A DNA stretch of 64,000 nucleotides, from positions 62,001 through 126,000 of the forward strand of contig BQJJ01000003.1 of the NCBI GenBank assembly GCA_021604645.1, given 5' to 3'. Below are positions 47,559-56,890 of the stretch, in pieces (position 1 is the stretch's first letter; every line of letters begins with the position of its first letter). The stretch comes from Methyloligella sp. Its GTDB lineage: Bacteria; Pseudomonadota; Alphaproteobacteria; Rhizobiales; HXMU1428-3. A model generated the notes under the pieces. It was given only the letters and a program-made list of their open reading frames with translations, made no database searches and was not told where the DNA came from. The translations under genes were made by a program, and so were the position numbers.

Positions 47559-47688
47559 AATGAATTGTTGGTTTATCAACCATATGAAATGAGCGGATTG
47601 TCCAATGACAAGTAAGCTTAAAACAACAGAGATCCAATTTGGGGGACGCAAAAGATAGTTCATGACAAACCTCCATATCGTTGAACTA

Positions 47689-47725
47689 GAGCATTCCTCT
47701 TTTTGATGAATTCAATGAAATGCTC
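47689..47725. repeat. Short TAGAGCAT-type palindrome
   Basis: GAGCATT (47689–47695) and AATGCTC (47719–47725) are inverted around a 23-nt core, preceded by CTA. The CTAGAGCAT start is shared with the larger repeat at 17489–17593. Confidence 0.45.
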
Positions 47726-47780
47726 GATTGTCTTGTTTTAGTGTTCCTTCTTAGTTGTGCTTTGGGTTGCTAATTCTTGT

Positions 47781-47897
47781 GCTTCAAATGCCCACTAGGC
47801 ATCCGCAATAGCAACCGTGCTTTTTGGTGGCGCTTTAGGTTGCTCACCAGCAACCGCACTATTTCCAAAACCGAATTTACTTTTGGGCGGAACACTT
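47781..47897. repeat. Dispersed palindromic element, copy 4
   Basis: A degenerate first unit (GCTTCAAATGCCCACTAGGC) is followed by GCGCTTTAGGTTGC-TCACCA-GCAACCGCAC and the second part TTCCAAAACCGAATTTACTTTTGGGCGGAA, which pairs on itself. This is the most complete copy in the window and the only one not against a gene start. Confidence 0.65.
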
Positions 47898-47936
47898 AAG
47901 AGTTCTTTGCGGGTGTTTGTCTTCATTATACGAAAG

Positions 47937-47967
47937 AAGGGCTAATAGAGGTTTTCTATTAGCCCTT
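47937..47967. terminator. Bidirectional terminator
   Basis: AAGGGCTAATAGA and TCTATTAGCCCTT pair perfectly around a short loop, with T-rich sequence on both outer sides. On the minus strand it can end the gene at 48033–48410. Confidence 0.75.
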
Positions 47968-48032
47968 TCATTTGATTAAAATTTTAATGAATTATTTTAG
48001 CTCGTCTTTACTGGACTTTGATTTCTTAGTGT

Positions 48033-48410
48033 TTAGTCGAAATAACGTTCAACACGAAAATAGCCTGGACCAAAAGGGTTTCTTTGGTATTCCCAAAAGT
48101 CGAGATATTCTTTTTGCACTGTCCAGCGGCAATTCTTTGCGCAATTGAGCCACTGACCTGATGGGAGGCGCACTTCTCTGTCTCCGTAATGATTTCTTCG
48201 TACAGGTGCGATGATATATTTGTTTGGGCTGAAACGGCTCTCAATACGGATGGTGTTATCGTAGTGGCGTTTATATCTTTTTGCCTCAACATCTGTTGTG
48301 CTGATGCCAATGAATGAGAGAGCTAAAAGCGCGGAGATGCTTGCCATTAGCATGAAAGATAAAGCTTTTTTTGTTATTTCTGTTTTTGAATTCAACAAAT
48401 TAGCAAGCAT
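48033..48410 (-). CDS. Small secreted protein of unknown function
   Basis: The 125-residue protein has a signal peptide (ALSFMLMASISALLALSFIGISTTDVEA, cleaved near residue 43) and an 80-residue mature domain with two cysteines in LPSGQWLNCAKNCRWTVQKEYLDFWEYQ. I recall the 'LPxGxWxxCxxxCxxTxxxExxDFWE' pattern from many small exported proteins of Hyphomicrobiales, but no function is known to me. It is monocistronic and ends before a terminator. Confidence 0.78.
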   Translation of the reverse strand: MLANLLNSKTEITKKALSFMLMASISALLALSFIGISTTDVEAKRYKRHYDNTIRIESRFSPNKYIIAPVRRNHYGDREVRLPSGQWLNCAKNCRWTVQKEYLDFWEYQRNPFGPGYFRVERYFD

Positions 48411-48722
48411 ATTTATAGCTCCGTTTTAAAATTCATGCCCGTGATATGGCTAATAAAAATATGATTATTAGTTTATAGCTGATTTTTAGAATTAAATCTT
48501 CTTCTTGTTGATGATAAGGCGTGTTGCACACCATGAAAAGTCACAGTTGGTTGAATAAATGCATTTAAAACAGTGAAATATACCGTTTAATCGTTTTGCT
48601 ATGGATTAGTGGTGAAAAAATTGTCATTTTTCTTAAATCTGGGCTTGCACCTTTAGCCTGTTGAGGGTACACAGTTTTCTTTCCATCCTTTAATCTTTTT
48701 CAAGATTAGTCAGGCCTTTAAT
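48411..48722. other. Intergenic region before tRNA-Leu
   Basis: The 312 bp hold the promoter of the minus-strand secreted protein and of tRNA-Leu. TTGCAC and TACACA, 17 bp apart, lie ~45–70 bp before the tRNA and may be its -35/-10. Nothing else is seen. Confidence 0.35.
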
Positions 48723-48811
48723 GCGGGCGTGGTGGAATTGGTAGACACAAGGGACTTAAAATCCCTCGATTGGAAACGATCGTGCCGGTTCAAGTCCGGC
48801 CGCCCGCACCA
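48723..48811 (+). tRNA. tRNA-Leu(TAA)
   Basis: The 89-nt sequence folds as a class II tRNA. Acceptor arms GCGGGCG and CGCCCGC pair, the anticodon loop CTTAAAA contains TAA, the variable arm is long (CGATTGGAAACGATCG), the T arm has GGTTCAAGTCC, and CCA is encoded. No integrase or attachment-like duplication is nearby. Confidence 0.97.
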
Positions 48812-48820
48812 TTTTTATTT

Positions 48821-48849
48821 GCGCTTTGCCGCCCGCCAACCCAAAGCGC
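48821..48849 (+). terminator. Hairpin after tRNA-Leu
   Basis: GCGCTTTG (48821–48828) and CAAAGCGC (48842–48849) are inverted around a 13-nt loop, 9 bp after the tRNA. There is GGTTTTCGG rather than a clean T-run after it, so termination is only likely. Confidence 0.45.
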
Positions 48850-49008
48850 GGTTTTCGGTTCGAGATTGCTCCTCTCACCGGTACTACAGGCTAGCCTGAT
48901 TTATAGGTTTGATTTTTTTCTTTTCTGAACATTTTTAGAGCGTTTCTTACATACGGGCGTATAGTTTTTGTGCTTGGCCAAAGAAAAAATTTTAGAGCTC
49001 TAAGTATC

Positions 49009-49428
49009 TCAAGAAAATTTGAAATTTCCCAAGCTTTCTATAGCAGAAATTAGCTTTTCAGGATCTAGAGGTTTTACTAGATAGGCATCTGCGCCGATGG
49101 ATAAAGAATCTGTCATGTCATTGATATTATCTGACGTGCATAACATGATGACGGGTACATCTTTATAGGGTGATTTTGTTTTTAATAATGTAAGCACATC
49201 AAGGCCATTAACAATTGGCATATTGATATCTAATAAAATGATTAGATTGTTGTTTGTTTTATTGTTTTCTGTGAGTTCTGCTAGTTTTACAAATAGATTA
49301 AAACCACTTGTTTCAGAAAAGAAATTATGAGAGACATTTGCCCTTTTTAGTCGGCGCTGAGTAATGTAAATGTCATCCTTATCATCATCTATCATTAGGA
49401 TGTTTAATGTCGTTTTTTTGCCAAACAT
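49009..49428 (-). CDS. Single-domain response regulator, Rcp1/CheY-like
   Basis: The 139-residue protein is only a receiver domain: acidic cluster IDDDKDD (residues 14–18), phospho-acceptor D67 in IILLDINMP, the conserved Thr/Ser position in MLCTSD, and K119 in AYLVKPLD. There is no output domain. The sequence style (MIDDDKDDIYITQRRLKRANV) is that of Rcp1-type regulators, which usually serve phytochrome-class kinases such as the one 1.8 kb away. ATG 49428 with GGAAGA upstream is preferred over an ATG at 49464. It may pass phosphate on or act by binding a partner; a CheZ-like phosphatase also occurs in this window. Confidence 0.9.
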   Translation of the reverse strand: MFGKKTTLNILMIDDDKDDIYITQRRLKRANVSHNFFSETSGFNLFVKLAELTENNKTNNNLIILLDINMPIVNGLDVLTLLKTKSPYKDVPVIMLCTSDNINDMTDSLSIGADAYLVKPLDPEKLISAIESLGNFKFS

Positions 49429-49587
49429 AAGAGTATCTTCCGTTAGTGAACTCAAACAGTACATGATTGAGTATTGACGGGCATCATAAAAAAATCGTTA
49501 AGTTTTAGTAACTCTTTGTTTAAGAATGCTTTAATTTGAGGTTTGCAGTCGGCATTGACAAAATTTTTCTTAAAAATGGTATGAAGC

Positions 49588-51018
49588 TTATTTTAAGTTC
49601 AAGTGTTTTGGGTATTGTTTTTTCAAAAAAAGCCATTGTTCAATTTGCCCCTCACGCCCTTCTTCTTCAGTGATCATTTCCCATTGTTTGGCTGTAAATG
49701 ATAAGGCTTCTTGGGGGGATATTTCTTTTTCAGCAGCGGAGGTTATATTTTCTCTTAAGGTTTGGATATATTTGCCTTGGCCTTTTAGATAAAAATCGGG
49801 AATGGCGGTTTTCATGGCTTGTTTGTGAGCGACTAGAAATTCCTTGCTATATGATTGTTCAATTTTGGGGTCTGTGTAGTGGCCTTCTCTAAAGGGATCA
49901 AAAAAGCCAGTTTGGTTTTGTACGGCGATTTTTGAAGGCATGGCGATTGTGGCGTAAAGAGAAAAAAGGTAAGCAATTTCTTTATGTACGGAAAGCTTTG
50001 ATGTCACATAGTTCCACCCCCAATTGAAATAAGATATTTGAGGTGTTGGGGCAAATAACATGCGGCCTTTCATTTTTGAGGTTTTACTATTTAAATATTT
50101 CTGCGTTCCTCCCCAACCAATGTTTACTGCACAATGCCCCTTGGCGTATTCGCGCCAATTTTCAAAGATGCCGTTGGTTAGGGCTGAGGGATGTTGAAAT
50201 TGGGTTGCTCTTAGCAGATCTTCTAGCGCCTCAACACCTGCCTGATTGTTGATGTTTGGGGTCATGTCATCCTGTACAGGAAAGTAATTTTTTGCATGAA
50301 ATCTAATCCACCATTCCCAGACCATATAACCTGGAGTGCGAAATAAGCAGCCACCGAACTTTTCTTCATCTGGTCTGTGAAAGAATTCCATCAGTTGATC
50401 GAGTTCTTTCCAAGTTTGAGGGAGAGTTAACTCGTGCCCATGTTTATCCGCAAATCTTTTTTGTTCATCGGGGTTTTCCATACAATCTTTATGGAAAAAC
50501 GTTAGATAAGCATCGCCATCAGTTTGATAGCCATAAAAGGCGCGCTTATAGCGATCTCCCAGGCTATATAAAGATGGCTTGTAATCTATATGTTTTTCAT
50601 ATTTTTCAGCATAAGAGCTTTGATCGGCCAAAGCCCCGGCTTCAGCTAGATCGGGTATTCCAAAGGTTGCTGGCAGGGCTATATCAAAGCTTGACTTTTG
50701 TCCTGCGGTATCAATGAATATTTTGGTATTAATATCATCGACAGTTGTTTTGATGAAAGAGATTTTCACGCCAGTAAGCTTTGTGAAAAGGGTTGCTACT
50801 GGTTTGATGTTGCCTATGGATCCTTGAGGGTAGAGTAGTTTCAGTTGAATGTTTTTGCCAGCTTTAAGATTTTTTACAGCTTCAATTATTGTATCTTCAT
50901 TATCTTGATTTTTAACTGTTATTGCAGCAAATGAATTTGCTGTAAATGATTGGCTCGAGGCAAAGGCTGTTGCGCATAAGGATTGTTTTACAAAGTTCCT
51001 TCTTGTGTATTGCATCAA
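49588..51018 (-). CDS. Orphan periplasmic solute-binding protein (family 1 type)
   Basis: The 476-residue protein has a Tat-like signal (YTRRNFVKQSLCATAFASS) and an extracellular solute-binding fold: NIQLKLLYPQGSIGNIKPVATLFTKLTGVKISFIKTTVDDI, LPATFGIPDLAEAGALAD, YGYQTDGDAYLTFFHKD, LPQTWKELDQLMEFF and GHCAVNIGWGG. It resembles sugar- or polyol-binding proteins, but the ligand is unknown. No permease or ATPase gene is adjacent. Instead it is divergent, 223 bp away, from a membrane histidine kinase, with a response regulator downstream. This suggests a sensory rather than transport role. Confidence 0.85.
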   Translation of the reverse strand: MMQYTRRNFVKQSLCATAFASSQSFTANSFAAITVKNQDNEDTIIEAVKNLKAGKNIQLKLLYPQGSIGNIKPVATLFTKLTGVKISFIKTTVDDINTKIFIDTAGQKSSFDIALPATFGIPDLAEAGALADQSSYAEKYEKHIDYKPSLYSLGDRYKRAFYGYQTDGDAYLTFFHKDCMENPDEQKRFADKHGHELTLPQTWKELDQLMEFFHRPDEEKFGGCLFRTPGYMVWEWWIRFHAKNYFPVQDDMTPNINNQAGVEALEDLLRATQFQHPSALTNGIFENWREYAKGHCAVNIGWGGTQKYLNSKTSKMKGRMLFAPTPQISYFNWGWNYVTSKLSVHKEIAYLFSLYATIAMPSKIAVQNQTGFFDPFREGHYTDPKIEQSYSKEFLVAHKQAMKTAIPDFYLKGQGKYIQTLRENITSAAEKEISPQEALSFTAKQWEMITEEEGREGQIEQWLFLKKQYPKHLNLK

Positions 51019-51241
51019 GCCCTCCGTTTAAAAATAGCAAAAAACTACTTAATATGAGCTGTAGATTAAAAATATTAACAAGGTCTATAAGTTTCTGAGT
51101 AGCTTTTTTAGTAAATCGCTGTAATCTTACGTTCTTGAAACTTAAAGTAACATGGTGATAAATTTTTTGAGTTAAACCCACAAACCAATTGGTGATGAGT
51201 AGGCAAGGATTGTTAATGTCTAAACCATACTGGGGAACTAA

Positions 51242-53605
51242 ATGAGATATACGCTGAAGGATAGTCCTCAAATTATATCATCAGTATTGAAAAAACTTAA
51301 AAACTTATTTTCAAGACTTACTTCTCAACTTGCATTTTTGTCTACGAGAATTGTTGTTCAAATATTACTGAGTTTTTTTTTAATCGGGCTGTTTTCAATT
51401 GTTGGTCTTTCCCTTTCAATAAACTCTCTTAATCAGATTGGAAGTGCCCAGCAGAAAATTGAAACTGTAACTGTACCCTTTCTCTCTAAAGCACAGGACT
51501 TATCACAGCAGGTTCGTTCTTATGTTGTTTTAGTTGAGCGTTTACAAAATTCAAAAAATAGCAATCGCGCTTTGAAGCAAGAGATATCCTCACAAGAAAT
51601 TAAACTAGAGACGACCTTAAATTCTCTTCGAAGAAATGGTTTGGCGGAACTTGGTAAAACTGCCAAACTGAATCATCTCTTTGAGACGATTTTTGCCAAT
51701 TCTCGCGTTCTTGAGCAGTTGAAATTTACTACTGTTCCACGTTATCAGTTTTTATTTGAGCAGAAGAAACAGGTAACCGAAAAAACAGTGCGCTTAGGTT
51801 TGATCGCCCTAAAGCGCTTTCGGATAAACGCCCTTCAAAACCCTATTGACCCAAAATTGATTATAATTAGAAATCAGTTTTTGGAATTGCAGGCTATTGT
51901 TGGACAGCTTAATGGGGAAATGGCTGAAGGTTCTATTTTGCGCTTTCAGCAATCTTATATATCGCGGGTCAGAACAATTTCAAAGGAAATTGTTAGTGTT
52001 GTTGATGCGCCTCTCAGGCAATCACTGGCCCAATCGGCTGATGTGCTTCTTTCTCAAATTATTCCAAATAAAGGTGTTTTTCATTACTTAATTAAACTCT
52101 TTGAGCAATCGCAAAAGTTAAAGGAAATAGCTTCGCAAAACAGAGTGCATCAGAATGACCTAAACGAAAATATCCTATCGTTTTTGAGTGATGTACGTCT
52201 TGGCACGCAAAGTGAATTTGCAGGGATTGAAAAGGATCTCAGTAAAAATATTTTAACTTTGTATTTCATCACGGGTTTGATCTTTTTAACTTCTATCTTA
52301 TTTGTGGCATTTTTTGTTTATCCCAAAATAGTTGTGCGTCTTCGCCGCCTTTCTGATGATACTCAAAAAATTGTTGCCGGGGATTATGAAACAAAAATCG
52401 ATATATCGGGGAATAATGAAATTTCTCAAATGTCTGGAGCTCTTGAAGAATTTAAGTTAGGGCTTATTGCAAAAGAAGCCGCTGAAAAAGAGATGCATGA
52501 CACTAAAAAATTTCAGGATTTGATCATGGAACATATTCCTGATTTGATTTTTGTAAAAGATAGTGAATTTCGCATTGTGCAAGCCAATCCGGCTTTTCTA
52601 GACCTCTACCCAGAAGAGATGCGCGATGATGTTATTGGCGCAACGACGCTTGAAAAATATGATACAAAAGAGGCTGAAGAATTTCTTAAATATGATCGTC
52701 AAGCTTTAGAAGAGGGGAGCTCCGAGACAGAAGAAAAAGTACAGTTCCCTAATGGAGATACCAAGACTGTATACACAAAGAAAGTCCGTTTTGAAGATAG
52801 TCAAGGGGCATCATTTGTATTGGGAGTTTCTCGGGATATTACTGAGATCAATCAAGCACAAACGTCTTTGAAAGAAAGTGAAGAGAGGCTTAAAGGGGTG
52901 GTTGCCGATTTGGAAAGGGCAAATGTTGATTTAAAAAGATTTACTTTTGTGGCTTCTCATGACCTGCAAGAGCCGCTTAGAAAGTTGCAACAGTTTTCTA
53001 TTTTTCTTGAGGAGGATTGTTCTGAAGAACTAAGCGAAGATGCTCATTATTTTCTGAGTGTCATCAAGGCGTCAAGTCGTGGAATGAGTCAGTTAATAAA
53101 AGACCTTCTAAGTTATTCACGTAATAGCAGTAGTCAATTGAACCTTGTCGAGGTTGACCTTTCTGAGTTGGTGGAACGTATTTTATCTGAATTTGAGGTT
53201 TTGATATCTGAAACTAATGCAGAGATTGAGGTGGGGAAGTTGCCGCTTGTAACGGGTGATCCAACTGCTCTTGGGCATTTGCTTCGTAATTTAATTAGTA
53301 ATGCAGTTAAATACCGACATCCTGAGAGAGATCCTAGAATAGAGATAAGTAGTTGTAGATCTGAAGGTGGCGATATTTTAAATCTAATAGTGAAAGACAA
53401 TGGTATCGGACTTGATATGAAATATGCTGATCGAATTTTTGAGCCTTTCCAACGGTTGCATAATGAAGCTGATTATCCTGGTTCTGGAATTGGGCTGGCT
53501 ATTTGCAAAACGATTTGTCAACGGCATGGCTGGGATATTCACGTTAAAGGTGAGGCTGGGAGTGGCACGGAATTTAAAATTAGTATTCATTCATCTAAAA
53601 ACTAA
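51242..53605 (+). CDS. Membrane sensor histidine kinase with TorS-like sensor, HAMP and PAS
   Basis: The 787-residue kinase has TM1 (~38–60), a ~275-residue all-helical periplasmic domain rich in Gln/Leu heptads like the TorS sensor, TM2 (~337–362), HAMP (~362–415), PAS (~424–540: FQDLIMEHIPDLIFVKDSEFRIVQANPAF), and a HisKA with H573 in FVASHDLQEPLRKLQQFS. The HATPase has the N box LISNAVKYR, G1 DNGIGLDMKYADRIFEPF and G2 GSGIGLAI. The HDLQEPLR H-box is typical of bacteriophytochrome-class kinases. TorS receives its signal from the periplasmic binding protein TorT, so the divergent solute-binding protein is a good candidate partner. Confidence 0.9.
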   Translation: MRYTLKDSPQIISSVLKKLKNLFSRLTSQLAFLSTRIVVQILLSFFLIGLFSIVGLSLSINSLNQIGSAQQKIETVTVPFLSKAQDLSQQVRSYVVLVERLQNSKNSNRALKQEISSQEIKLETTLNSLRRNGLAELGKTAKLNHLFETIFANSRVLEQLKFTTVPRYQFLFEQKKQVTEKTVRLGLIALKRFRINALQNPIDPKLIIIRNQFLELQAIVGQLNGEMAEGSILRFQQSYISRVRTISKEIVSVVDAPLRQSLAQSADVLLSQIIPNKGVFHYLIKLFEQSQKLKEIASQNRVHQNDLNENILSFLSDVRLGTQSEFAGIEKDLSKNILTLYFITGLIFLTSILFVAFFVYPKIVVRLRRLSDDTQKIVAGDYETKIDISGNNEISQMSGALEEFKLGLIAKEAAEKEMHDTKKFQDLIMEHIPDLIFVKDSEFRIVQANPAFLDLYPEEMRDDVIGATTLEKYDTKEAEEFLKYDRQALEEGSSETEEKVQFPNGDTKTVYTKKVRFEDSQGASFVLGVSRDITEINQAQTSLKESEERLKGVVADLERANVDLKRFTFVASHDLQEPLRKLQQFSIFLEEDCSEELSEDAHYFLSVIKASSRGMSQLIKDLLSYSRNSSSQLNLVEVDLSELVERILSEFEVLISETNAEIEVGKLPLVTGDPTALGHLLRNLISNAVKYRHPERDPRIEISSCRSEGGDILNLIVKDNGIGLDMKYADRIFEPFQRLHNEADYPGSGIGLAICKTICQRHGWDIHVKGEAGSGTEFKISIHSSKN

Positions 53606-53856
53606 AGCAATTTGGAAAGATAAAACGTATTGAGGGTTGGCAGCGGGTGTCAAAATGGTTTTTACCATCTACTGAAAATAGGAAGTAAGTGTTTTCTGAA
53701 TGGCTAAGAACGCAGAATTCTTCTTAACATGAATTGTTAGAATTTGATACTTTAGTACTAACAAAGTATCTCTGTAAGGCTTTGTTTACCCTAATGGATT
53801 TGTATGCGGATTAATATTTTCTGATTATAAAAATAATTTAATTCGTGGAAAATCTT

Positions 53857-55575
53857 ATGCAAAACACTTCGTCTATTTTGTCTAGTATGAAGAGAGGTTC
53901 TCTCTCTTTTAAAATCTACTTAATTGTTTTTTTAGCTATGCTTGGTGTTTGTGGGCTATTGGTTGTTTCTTTGAACAACAGTCATACAAACCTATTAAAT
54001 ACAAAAAAGGCTGAGTTGAAGCATCTTGTTTCAACAGCAAAAAGTATTGCAGTTTCTTTTCAAAAACGAGAACTCTCCGGAGAGTTTACTTCGGGTGAAG
54101 CGCAAAAAAGAGCGAAGTTTGCTATCTCGCAATTGCGGTATCAGGGCTCGAACTATTTTTGGATTACTGATCGTTTTCCTAAGATGATTATGCATCCGAT
54201 TAAACCTCAGTTGGATGGTAAAGACCTTACCGGCATTCAAGATCCAAATGGGGTTCCTTTGTTTGTAGCTTTTGTGAATGCCACACGAGAAACCGGTTCA
54301 GGTTATGTTGATTATATGTGGCCGAAACCGGGCGCTGAAGCTCCGCAAGGGAAAATTGCTTTTGTCAGCAACTTTGAACCTTGGGGATGGATTATTGGAA
54401 CCGGGTCTTATGTGGATGATATTCAAGCGGTGTTTTGGCATGATGCTAGATCATTACTCATAGTTGCTTTCATCATTTTTATCTCTGTCTTAGGGCTCTC
54501 TCTCTTATTGGCTCGGTCAATTGTTCGGCCTATGAAGCATATGACGTCTTCGATGCAGAAGCTTTCTGAGGGACATATGGATATTGATATTTCTTATGAT
54601 GATCGTAAAGATGAAATTGGGCAAATGAGCCAGGCACTGAAAGTGTTTCATGTTAATGCGTCTGAGCGGATTAGACTATCTAGGGAACAAGAAGAGCAAA
54701 AGAAACTTGCTCAAGAAGAGCAGCGATCTGCTTTGATGAAAATGGCGGACCAATTTGATAAAGAGGTGCGTTCAATTGTTTTGAGTGTGAGTAATTCATC
54801 TCATAATTTAAAAGCTATGACTGAAGATGTGTCTGAAGGCTCTCAAGAAAATGTTGATTGTGCTGGTGCGATTGCTGTGGCCATGGATACTACCAGTCAA
54901 AATGTTGAAACTGTCGCGCGTGCTTCACAAGAAATGTCGGCTTCGATTTCAGAGATTTCGGGGCAAATGGTTCAGTCGAATGAAGTGTCAACCGTTGCTG
55001 TTTCTGAAGTGAAAAAAGCAAATGAAGTTATTGAGGGACTTTCAACGGCCTCTCAAGCTATTGGCAATATTGTTAAACTTATTCAAGATATTGCTGAGCA
55101 AACAAATTTACTTGCTTTGAATGCAACTATTGAGGCCGCTAGAGCTGGTGATGCGGGTAAAGGTTTTGCTGTTGTTGCTTCTGAGGTTAAGGAACTTGCT
55201 ACGCAGACAGGGCGTGCTACAGAAGATATTTCCGGTCAAGTTGATCATATTCAATCCTCAATTTCTGAGGCTGTTGTAGCGATTGATCAGGTGGATGAGA
55301 CCATTGGAAAACTAAATACGATATCAGGTTCAATTGCGGCGGCTGTTGAAGAGCAAGGTTATGCTTCGGGTGAAATTAGTAGCAATATTGTGGAAGCAGC
55401 TGATCTTACTAAGGAAGTGCATAAAAATACGTCGGACCTAAATTCAATTGCTCTAAAAAATGGTCAATCAGCTTCGGGAATGATTGGTGCTGTTTCTCAA
55501 TTAGATACAGAAATTACGAATTTGCAGAATCACGTTGATGGTTTTATCAGCTCTATTCGAGTGCAGAATGGTTGA
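53857..55575 (+). CDS. Methyl-accepting chemotaxis protein with a Cache sensor
   Basis: The 572-residue receptor has TM1 (~18–40), a periplasmic single-Cache (sCache_2-like) domain with [39 protein letters not shown] and [19 protein letters not shown]2 (~205–228), HAMP, and a cytoplasmic signalling hairpin with tip [40 protein letters not shown] (~409–448). No C-terminal CheR-binding pentapeptide is seen. Such Cache domains often bind small organic acids. ATG 53857 is used; GTG 53845 would add four residues. A terminator follows. Confidence 0.93.
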   Translation: MQNTSSILSSMKRGSLSFKIYLIVFLAMLGVCGLLVVSLNNSHTNLLNTKKAELKHLVSTAKSIAVSFQKRELSGEFTSGEAQKRAKFAISQLRYQGSNYFWITDRFPKMIMHPIKPQLDGKDLTGIQDPNGVPLFVAFVNATRETGSGYVDYMWPKPGAEAPQGKIAFVSNFEPWGWIIGTGSYVDDIQAVFWHDARSLLIVAFIIFISVLGLSLLLARSIVRPMKHMTSSMQKLSEGHMDIDISYDDRKDEIGQMSQALKVFHVNASERIRLSREQEEQKKLAQEEQRSALMKMADQFDKEVRSIVLSVSNSSHNLKAMTEDVSEGSQENVDCAGAIAVAMDTTSQNVETVARASQEMSASISEISGQMVQSNEVSTVAVSEVKKANEVIEGLSTASQAIGNIVKLIQDIAEQTNLLALNATIEAARAGDAGKGFAVVASEVKELATQTGRATEDISGQVDHIQSSISEAVVAIDQVDETIGKLNTISGSIAAAVEEQGYASGEISSNIVEAADLTKEVHKNTSDLNSIALKNGQSASGMIGAVSQLDTEITNLQNHVDGFISSIRVQNG

Positions 55576-55622
55576 GTGCTTTTATCATTCTGTAAATTTA
55601 TAAATTTAAAATGCGAATAAAT

Positions 55623-55648
55623 AAAAAGGGCCTTTGGCCCTTTTTTTG
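55623..55648. terminator. Intrinsic terminator shared by the MCP and MDR genes
   Basis: AAAAGGGCC-TTT-GGCCCTTTT with a T-run on the + side and an A-run on the other can stop transcription from both convergent genes. Confidence 0.9.
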
Positions 55649-55685
55649 TTTTTCAACATCCGCTACATCGTTGTTTTTTATCTGC

Positions 55686-56693
55686 TTAGACTGTAACGAC
55701 GATTTTTCCAATTTGCTCATTTGATTCAAGATGGTCATGAGCTTGTTTGATTTGTTCTAAAGGGAATGTGCGGTCTATCACTGGTTTTAATTTTCCAGAT
55801 TCAAGGCCTTCAAATATGAACTTTTTCGCTGTGTTTAATCTGTCGCGGTCTGGGTCTTGAGTGATTTCAAAAAGTGTATATCCTTGGATTTTTAGACCTT
55901 TCCCTAAAGCTGTGAAAAGAGGGTAGGGGGTTGGCCGTTCATCTAAGGCGCCATATTCAATGATGAGGCCTTGTTGTTTTGTTGCGAGGGCAAGCTCTTC
56001 TAACATAGGACCACCGATAGGATCAAAGACGAGATTAACACCTTGGTCATTGGTTAGTGAAAGAGCTTTTTCAGATAAGGTTTCATTCTCGGTTTGGATG
56101 ACATGATCAGCGCCGGCATCAGTTAAGCTTTGCACTTTGCTAGCGCCTCTTGTGGTGGCGATTACTTTTGCGCCAACTGATTTTGCAATTTGTATGGCAG
56201 CGATTCCAACGGAACTACTGGCTGCTGTGATCATTACTGTTTGGTCCGCAGTTAGTTTGCCGATGTCAATGAGTGCTCCATAGGCTGTGATATATTGCAT
56301 CCAAATCGCAGTACCTTCAACGGGTGACAGTTTGGTGGGATATTTGGATACAGCGCTTGCATTTAGAGTTACACTTTCACCGTAGACACCATACTCACTC
56401 ATTGAGAGGGCTGGGATGGTGCTGACACGATCTCCAATTTGCAAGTCTGTAATGTTTGAGCCGATGCTCTCAATTGTACCTGACGCTTCATAGCCTATAC
56501 GGGATGGAAATGTGGGGGCTACTAGATATGCGCCACTTCTAAACATAATTTCTGCACGGTTTAAACCAAAAGCTTCAACTTTTATTCGTACTTCATCTGG
56601 GGCTGGTTCTGTTATGGGAAGAGATTCTATTTTTAAGACAGAGCTAGAGCCTGTCTCATGAAACCTAACAATTTGGGCGGTGTTTTCAGTCAT
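55686..56693 (-). CDS. Zinc-independent MDR oxidoreductase, quinone oxidoreductase-like
   Basis: The 335-residue enzyme is a medium-chain dehydrogenase/reductase: GroES-like N-terminal half (VRFHETGSSSVLKIESLPITEPAPDEVRIKVEAFGLNRAEIMFRSG; FPSRIGYEASGTIESIGS), then a Rossmann domain with VMITAASSSVGIAAIQIAKSVGAKVIATTRG. The catalytic-zinc cysteine position is replaced by Asn (LNRAE), as in NADPH:quinone/zeta-crystallin-type reductases. The likely cofactor is NADPH; the substrate is unknown. It starts 197 bp from ovoA's 3' end. Confidence 0.88.
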   Translation of the reverse strand: MTENTAQIVRFHETGSSSVLKIESLPITEPAPDEVRIKVEAFGLNRAEIMFRSGAYLVAPTFPSRIGYEASGTIESIGSNITDLQIGDRVSTIPALSMSEYGVYGESVTLNASAVSKYPTKLSPVEGTAIWMQYITAYGALIDIGKLTADQTVMITAASSSVGIAAIQIAKSVGAKVIATTRGASKVQSLTDAGADHVIQTENETLSEKALSLTNDQGVNLVFDPIGGPMLEELALATKQQGLIIEYGALDERPTPYPLFTALGKGLKIQGYTLFEITQDPDRDRLNTAKKFIFEGLESGKLKPVIDRTFPLEQIKQAHDHLESNEQIGKIVVTV

Positions 56694-56851
56694 TTTGATT
56701 TCCTAAGGCTTGTGTGTTGTTGTGATTTATGAAGCGCTTAATTTTTAGTATTATTGGTGATTTTCTATGAGTTTGCCTCAAATGTTGGGGGGAAAGATAC
56801 TGGCCTTTGGGTTAACCTTTATTTTGATAAGGAAATGATTTTAAGGGTAGG

Positions 56852-56890
56852 CTGGGTTTGCAAAATTCTCTTGCAAACCCAGAGATTTTT
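56852..56890. terminator. Hairpin at the end of ovoA
   Basis: CTGGGTTTGCAA (56852–56863) and TTGCAAACCCAG (56871–56882) pair perfectly over 12 bp. The T-run is on the + side (AGATTTTTTT), which overlaps the ovoA stop region; on the minus strand it lies 9 bp after the ovoA stop without a clear U-tract. It probably terminates or protects the ovoA message. Confidence 0.65.

Larger units (their letters stand above)
47559..48032. other. Intergenic region with repeats, AEC permease–secreted protein
   Basis: The 474 bp contain a GAGCATT/AATGCTC palindrome (47689–47725), a full copy of the dispersed palindromic element (47781–47897) and a bidirectional terminator (47937–47967). There is no credible gene. 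Confidence 0.55.

Noticed and set aside
48723-48811. tRNA-Leu as an integration site for a genomic island
   Set aside because: No integrase, no partial tRNA duplication and no change in gene type around it.
49588-51018. The solute-binding protein as part of a nearby ABC importer
   Set aside because: No permease or ATPase gene lies within several kilobases on either side.
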